Origin: Myxococcales bacterium
Lineage (GTDB): Bacteria > Myxococcota > Polyangia > Fen-1088
DNA: 8,181 nt
Reading direction: 5' to 3'
Assembly: GCA_003153875.1 (NCBI GenBank)
Contig: PMBY01000369.1
Span: 1-8,181, forward strand
Part shown: positions 6,320 to 8,181 of the stretch, piece after piece
Layout: every line of letters begins with the position of its first letter
Numbering within the stretch: the stretch's first letter is position 1
Made by a program: the position numbers and the translations under genes
Notes under the pieces: model-generated
What the model saw: only the letters and a program-made list of their open reading frames with translations
Told to the model about the DNA's origin: nothing
Databases searched by the model: none

Positions 6320-6889
6320 CTACGGGCACGCCAGTTCCACGAGCCAGGTTGTCCGCACCACGAAGCCCTCTGCGGGCACGGAATCGAGCTGCAAGTCCGG
6401 GGGCGCCTGGTCAGCGGGCAGAAAGGGCCGGTCTGCCACCGACAACGTCACTCGGTGTGAAGCAAGCCCTGACACGATCTGGTTGTCCGCGCAGCTGGGA
6501 GCAAAGCGGATGAGTTCCCGGTTCACGGTACCGCTGGGGGGCAGTCTGTCCTCCCGGGCCTGGCGTGAAACCGAAGGGTCGTAGGGCGGGTAGTCGATGA
6601 ACCAGCGAGCCCAAAGAACGTCGTCCAGGTTGGGGTCACCGACAGTGGCTTGAATGGTGTATGTGCTGTCTGAGGAAACTGGCAGCTCCGCGCCTGCGGT
6701 GGGAATGCTGCTGGCGACGAAGGGTGAGTAGTTTCCTCCTGGATCCTCGAACTGCGGCGCCACCGGAACCACGCAAGCGCAGGCCCAGAGGGGCAGGGCG
6801 GCCAGCCAGGCTTGTCGTGGATGTCGCGTGGGGAGCCGGCCGGCTTCGCCCCCTGCGGGGACTTCGGGACAACCCGCCACCCTACCCAT
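6320..6889 (-). CDS. Probable lipoprotein of unknown function
   Basis: Not recognised beyond a likely exported, lipid-modified protein. From ATG 6889 it has 189 residues. A basic stretch RHPRQ precedes the hydrophobic AWLAALPLWA (27-36) and Cys37 (LWAC, also Cys39), which looks like a lipobox. The mature part contains NYSPF and DPNLDDVLWARWFIDYPP (85-102), suggestive of an extracellular beta-sandwich, and two further Cys (C133, C188) that could form a disulfide. The start is uncertain. The frame stays open to GTG 6970, which overlaps the regulator stop as GTGA, but that start would put the signal segment more than 50 residues in. Even from 6889 the N-region is long, and no ribosome-binding site is clear. 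The extra N-terminal codons cross a hairpin cluster that looks non-coding. It lies directly behind the sigma-54 regulator and is probably co-transcribed with it. Confidence 0.65.
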   Translation of the reverse strand: MGRVAGCPEVPAGGEAGRLPTRHPRQAWLAALPLWACACVVPVAPQFEDPGGNYSPFVASSIPTAGAELPVSSDSTYTIQATVGDPNLDDVLWARWFIDYPPYDPSVSRQAREDRLPPSGTVNRELIRFAPSCADNQIVSGLASHRVTLSVADRPFLPADQAPPDLQLDSVPAEGFVVRTTWLVELACP

Positions 6890-6937
6890 CCCCCGCGCTT
6901 CGCGCGCGCCCTCGCCGGCCGAACCCTTCGAGGGTTC
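6834..6937. repeat. GC-rich hairpin cluster between regulator and lipoprotein genes
   Basis: Four palindromes lie within about 100 bp: AGCCGGCCGGCT (6834-6845, perfect 12-bp palindrome), CCCC-TGC-GGGG (6850-6860), CGCG-CTT-CGCG (6894-6904) and GAACCCT-TCG-AGGGTTC (6921-6937, 7-bp stem). This density exceeds what the flanking coding sequence shows and resembles a REP-like intergenic element. It is open in the lipoprotein frame, but the encoded residues (Gly/Ala/Arg-rich) look like translated non-coding DNA. Confidence 0.5.
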
Positions 6938-6966
6938 CCATGTCAATTGGCAGGTCATGGCAGCGG

Positions 6967-8181
<1,215 letters not shown>

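Noticed and set aside
6228..6584. Plus-strand open frame reading LRLCDLCALCG across the palindrome
   Set aside because: This is the translation of the ACAGAG-type repeat followed by the antisense of the lipoprotein; there is no independent support.

Overview
The window reads as a chromosomal stretch from a high-GC delta-proteobacterium of the myxobacterial type (Polyangia/Myxococcia). That placement is inference. It rests on the strong G/C third-position bias, a lipoprotein with a Gly/Thr-repeat stalk behind a Cys-rich module, a TPR protein with two C-terminal membrane segments, a GAF plus sigma-54 activator, and a DbpA-type helicase with a long Arg-rich/Pro-Ala-rich linker. No tRNA, rRNA, CRISPR array or complete mobile element is visible.

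Positions 1-3172 (+ strand) hold a two-gene operon. A plausible sigma-70 promoter (67-96) abuts the GTG start of an exported TPR-like protein (104-976), so its message may be leaderless. Three bases after its stop comes a 730-residue lipoprotein (980-3172) with a Cys-rich N-terminal module, a repetitive GGT-rich stalk and a GH79-like (beta-glucuronidase/heparanase clan) catalytic domain with its C-terminal beta domain. The picture is an enzyme held away from the cell surface on a flexible stalk, co-expressed with an envelope protein.

Positions 3173-3393 separate two converging transcription units. They contain a 27-codon fragment with the start of a PIN-domain protein, most likely the relic of a VapC-like toxin gene.

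Positions 3394-6041 (- strand) hold a second operon, transcribed leftwards: a small single-pass membrane protein (6041-5481), then a DEAD-box-family RNA helicase with a DECD motif II and a C-terminal DbpA-type RNA-binding domain (5478-3394). The helicase ribosome-binding site lies inside the last codons of the membrane-protein gene, so the two are probably translationally coupled. A candidate promoter lies at 6162-6134.

Positions 6042-6319 contain that promoter and a 130-bp imperfect palindrome built on ACAGAG motifs, which resembles a dispersed intergenic repeat.

Positions 6320-8181 (- strand) hold the 3' part of a GAF/AAA+/Fis-type sigma-54-dependent activator, cut by the window edge, followed by a probable lipoprotein of unknown function. 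Between them is a GC-rich cluster of hairpins that has been left open in the lipoprotein's reading frame, which makes its true start uncertain.

Most of this is ordinary genome content. No complete undescribed system could be recognised. The points most worth following up are the leaderless start, the recently duplicated stalk repeat, the PIN relic, the two palindromic intergenic elements and the helicase-membrane protein pairing.
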